Origin: Candidatus Daviesbacteria bacterium
Lineage (GTDB): Bacteria > Patescibacteriota > Microgenomatia > Daviesbacterales > UBA10151
Assembly (NCBI GenBank): GCA_016183225.1
Contig: JACPEZ010000016.1
Coordinates: forward strand, 1 to 32,345
Direction: 5' to 3'
DNA: 32,345 nt
Positions within the stretch are counted from its first letter, which is position 1; the number at the start of each line of letters is the position of its first letter. Of the stretch, positions 29,675 to 32,345 are shown in pieces. The position numbers and the translations under genes are program-made. Under the pieces are notes generated by a model. It was not told the DNA's origin, did not search any database, and saw only the letters and a list, made by a program, of their open reading frames with translations.

Positions 29675-30769
29675 ATGAAGGGTCGGTTAATTCTGTCCGA
29701 CGGGACAGTTTTTTTAGGGGAAAGTTTTGGTAGCAAGCTCACCACCTCCGGCGAGGTGGTTTTTAATACCGGCATGGTCGGATACCCTGAAGCTTTAACA
29801 GATCCTTCATATTTTGGTCAGATTCTCACTTTAACTTATCCGCTGCAGGGTAATTACGGAGTGCCGGATAAAAACTTTTGGGAATCCGACAGAATTCAGA
29901 TTAAAGGTTTGATTGTGCAAAATTACATTGATCATCCGTCTCATTTTGAAAATCAGCGAACTTTAGGTGAATGGTTGAAGCAGGAGGGAATACCTGCTCT
30001 TGCCGGAATAGATACCAGAGAGTTGACTATTAAGCTAAGAGAGCATGGGGTGATGTTGGGCAGGATTGAGATAGAGTCAAGAGTCAAGAGTCAAGAGTCA
30101 AGGAATGAAAAAATTAGATTCTTGACTCTAGCGACTAGTCACTCTATTTATGATCCTAATCAAGAAAATCTTTTGCCCTTTGTAAGTACTGACAAGGTAC
30201 TGACATATGGGGAAGGTAGAAAACATATTATTCTCATAGATTGCGGGGCTAAAGAGAATATTATTAGAAGTTTGGTTAAAAGAAGAGTAAAGGTTACCAG
30301 AGTGCCATGGGATTTTAATTTACCGGCTGCAAAAATGGATTTTGACGGAGTGTTGATTTCTCCCGGCCCGGGAGATCCCAAAATGGCCAAAGCAACCATT
30401 AATACTGTTAAAGCATTACTGAAAGCTAACATCCCCATTTTTGGTATTTGTCTGGGCAGCCAGATTTTAGCGCTAGCTTCGGGGGGCAATACCTATAAAT
30501 TAAAATTTGGCCACAGAGGCCAAAATCAACCGGTAATGGATCAAACCAGCAAAAAAGCTATCATTACATCTCAAAACCACGGCTTTGCAGTAGATATAAA
30601 AAGTTTAAGTTCTGACTGGAAAGAATGGTTTGTTAATTTAAATGACAAGACAAATGAAGGAATAAGACACAAAACAAAACCGCTCATGTCAGTACAATTT
30701 CACCCGGAAGCCTCACCTGGCCCAATGGAAGCAGGATATTTATTTGATGAGTTTATCTCAATCTTATGA
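29675..30769 (+). CDS. carA: Carbamoyl-phosphate synthase small chain
   Basis: A 364-residue glutaminase subunit that feeds ammonia to CarB. The N-terminal domain starts GRLILSDGTVFLGESFG with FNTGMVGYPEALTDPSY. The class I amidotransferase domain has ISPGPGDP, the nucleophile Cys259 in GICLGSQ, SQNHGFAV and QFHPEASPGP (His, Glu). Residues about 133-158 derive from the in-frame GAGTCAA hairpin element, placed in the linker between the domains. It overlaps carB by ATGA. Confidence 0.95.
   Translation: MKGRLILSDGTVFLGESFGSKLTTSGEVVFNTGMVGYPEALTDPSYFGQILTLTYPLQGNYGVPDKNFWESDRIQIKGLIVQNYIDHPSHFENQRTLGEWLKQEGIPALAGIDTRELTIKLREHGVMLGRIEIESRVKSQESRNEKIRFLTLATSHSIYDPNQENLLPFVSTDKVLTYGEGRKHIILIDCGAKENIIRSLVKRRVKVTRVPWDFNLPAAKMDFDGVLISPGPGDPKMAKATINTVKALLKANIPIFGICLGSQILALASGGNTYKLKFGHRGQNQPVMDQTSKKAIITSQNHGFAVDIKSLSSDWKEWFVNLNDKTNEGIRHKTKPLMSVQFHPEASPGPMEAGYLFDEFISIL
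30071..30147. repeat. In-frame hairpin heptamer element in carA
   Basis: Four tandem GAGTCAA units on the left and CTTGACTCTAGCGACTAGTC plus ACTCTAT on the right form an imperfect inverted repeat of roughly 30-base arms around an AT-rich loop. It shares both halves with the polA element at 13636-13720 and keeps the carA frame (SRVKSQESRNEKIRFLTLAT). Confidence 0.82.
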
Positions 30770-32345
30770 AAAAGATTCTTATTCTAGGTTCAGGAGCATT
30801 GAAAATAGGAGAAGCCGGAGAGTTTGATTATTCCGGTTCGCAAGCCTTGAAAGCTTTAAAAGAAGAAAAAATTCAGGCTGTTTTAATTAATCCTAATATA
30901 GCGACTATTCAGACTTCCAAAGATTTGGCAGATAAAATTTATTTTTTGCCTGTGAACCCCTATTTTGTAGAACAAATTATTAAAAAAGAAAGACCGGATG
31001 GCATTTTTTTATCTTTTGGTGGCCAAACAGCCCTAAATTGCGGTCTGGCTCTGGTTAACATTTTCAAAAAATATCAAGTTAAAGTTTTGGGCACACCGAT
31101 TGAAAGTATAAAAGCTACGGAAGACAGAAAACTTTTTGCCAGGGAGCTTTCTGCAATTAAGATTCAGATTCCCAAAGGAGGGTTTGCCAGTTCAACAGAT
31201 CAGGCCGTTAAAATTGCCAATCAGCTTGGTTATCCTCTTCTAATACGATCGGGTTTTTCCCTGGGAGGTTTAGGATCAGGAGTAGTGAATACTCAAGAGG
31301 AGCTGGTTAAAAAAGTTGCAGTTAATTTAAAGCATGTCTCCCAAGTGGCAGTGGAGGAATATTTAAAACACTGGAAAGAAATAGAGTATGAAGTAGTCAG
31401 AGACAAAAATGGCAATAAATTAGCTGTTTGCAATATGGAAAATATGGATCCTTTAGGGGTTCATACAGGGGAAAGTATTGTGGTGGCTCCCTCGCAAACA
31501 TTGAATAATTATCAGTATCATTTTTTGCGAAAAATTTCTTTGCAGGTGATTGATACACTGGGGATTGTGGGTGAGTGCAACATCCAGTTTGCTCTTAACC
31601 CTAAAAATAATGATTACCGGGTGATTGAGGTCAATGCCAGATTATCCCGATCTTCGGCTTTGGCTTCCAAAGCCACCGGTTATCCTTTAGCCTACATTGC
31701 TGCCAAACTGGCTTTGGGTTATAGCCTGCCGGAGCTTAAAAACAGCGTGACTTTATCAACCTCTGCCTTTTTTGAACCAAGCCTGGATTATCTGGTAGTG
31801 AAAATTCCCCGATGGGACTTGCAAAAATTTGCAGGAGGCAAGGATGAAATTGGTTCGGAAATGAAAAGCGTAGGGGAGGTCATGGCCATTGGCAGAAGTT
31901 TTCCCGAGGCTTTGCAAAAAGCCATCCGATGCCTGGAAACCGGCCAAGATGGTTTACTGGGAAACGGAATAGATCAAACAAAGCTTTTGCCAACAACAGA
32001 GAGGTTATTTGTAATTGCTCAAAGATTGTCCAAAGGGGAGTCGGTTGAAAGTATTTATCAAGCCACCGGCATTGATCCTTGGTTTTTGCATCAGATCAAG
32101 GAGATAGTTGAGTTTGAAAAAAGTCTTCAGCTATCAGTCTTCAGCTATCAGACTATCGCAAAAGCAAAAGAATTAGGATTCTTGGATAAGCAATTAGCCA
32201 AAGTATTTAAGAAAACAGAGGATGAAGTTAGGAAATTTAGAAAAAAACATGGGATTTTGCCCAAAGTTAAACATATTGATACTCTGGCAGGGGAATTCCC
32301 GGCTAAAACCAATTATTTATATCTGACTTATCATGGAGAAGAATC
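30766..32345 (+). CDS. carB: Carbamoyl-phosphate synthase large chain, N-terminal part (cut by window end)
   Basis: About 526 residues are present of a usual length near 1070. The first ATP-grasp half is complete: ILILGSGALKIGEAGEFDYSGSQA, FLSFGGQTALNCG, LLIRSGFSLGGLGSG, VEEYLKHWKEIEYEVVRD, NMENMDPLGVHTGESIVVAPSQTL and ECNIQFAL...VIEVNARLSRSSALASKATGYPLA. The oligomerisation region follows, ending near LAGEFPAKTNYLYLTY. It makes carbamoyl phosphate with CarA for PyrB next door. An in-frame repeat lies at 32121-32158. It has no stop within the window. Confidence 0.95.
   Translation, partial: MKKILILGSGALKIGEAGEFDYSGSQALKALKEEKIQAVLINPNIATIQTSKDLADKIYFLPVNPYFVEQIIKKERPDGIFLSFGGQTALNCGLALVNIFKKYQVKVLGTPIESIKATEDRKLFARELSAIKIQIPKGGFASSTDQAVKIANQLGYPLLIRSGFSLGGLGSGVVNTQEELVKKVAVNLKHVSQVAVEEYLKHWKEIEYEVVRDKNGNKLAVCNMENMDPLGVHTGESIVVAPSQTLNNYQYHFLRKISLQVIDTLGIVGECNIQFALNPKNNDYRVIEVNARLSRSSALASKATGYPLAYIAAKLALGYSLPELKNSVTLSTSAFFEPSLDYLVVKIPRWDLQKFAGGKDEIGSEMKSVGEVMAIGRSFPEALQKAIRCLETGQDGLLGNGIDQTKLLPTTERLFVIAQRLSKGESVESIYQATGIDPWFLHQIKEIVEFEKSLQLSVFSYQTIAKAKELGFLDKQLAKVFKKTEDEVRKFRKKHGILPKVKHIDTLAGEFPAKTNYLYLTYHGEE
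32121..32158 (+). repeat. In-frame tandem repeat inside carB
   Basis: The 14-base unit CTTCAGCTATCAGT occurs twice in tandem followed by a partial copy, encoding SLQLSVFSYQT in the helical oligomerisation region. The unit is a double heptamer, as in the other in-frame tracts. Confidence 0.6.

Noticed and set aside
1..32345. rRNA or tRNA genes, phage structural genes, integrases and transposases
   Set aside because: None recognised by motif on either strand; a covariance-model search was not possible here.

Overview
The window looks like part of a small, AT-rich, gene-dense bacterial genome, most likely a Candidate Phyla Radiation (Patescibacteria) member, perhaps Microgenomates. This is inferred from compact spacing, the toxin-antitoxin load, a DUF5667 protein, a small MCYNCGCG protein of a type I associate with that group, and a DNA polymerase I without a proofreading domain. 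No rRNA, tRNA, CRISPR array, integrase or transposase was seen. Taxonomy is an inference.

Layout. 1-4766: a small ribbon-helix-helix gene, trpS, a tRNA-binding OB-fold gene, and ftsH interrupted by a 448-residue intein. 4763-7357: accessory block with DUF2283/DUF4258, a winged-helix-like gene, HigB/HigA, and AbrB/PIN. 7377-11710: DUF5667 protein, two glycosyltransferase-like genes, a membrane protein, two alpha/beta hydrolases. 11747-14816: polA, then a second DUF4258/DUF2283 block closed by a copy of the polA 3' end. 14813-19871: acyl-ACP desaturase-like gene, membrane and hydrolase genes, cupin, small Cys-rich protein, exported protein. 19905-23578: glycosyltransferase, class I aldolase, a broken EamA transporter, mutM. 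23579-26122: an unknown gene, a Fic gene and an RHH/PIN pair, separated by partial copies of the mutM 3' end. 26190-32345: MFS transporter, recF, then pyrB-carA-carB (carB runs off the window).

Four patterns stand out. (1) Small accessory modules sit directly behind core genes, and each is closed by a direct-repeat copy of the host gene's 3' end: ftsH, polA, and mutM twice. A weaker case lies at the 5' end of trpS. This resembles repeated insertion of integrase-less, cassette-like units at gene ends. (2) About 18 genes have a -10 box ending only about 4-9 bases before the start codon, while internal operon genes often have Shine-Dalgarno sequences or ATGA overlaps. This suggests widespread leaderless initiation. 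(3) Tandem heptamer repeats sit in frame inside six protein genes; those in polA and carA are the same hairpin-forming element. (4) FtsH carries an intein with a LAGLIDADG endonuclease exactly at the start of its second region of homology.

Functionally, the core genes cover tRNA charging, membrane proteolysis, DNA replication and repair, one glycolytic step and the first steps of pyrimidine synthesis. The accessory genes are mostly toxin-antitoxin or related regulators, each with its own start-proximal promoter. No tools were run; all family calls come from motifs read by eye.
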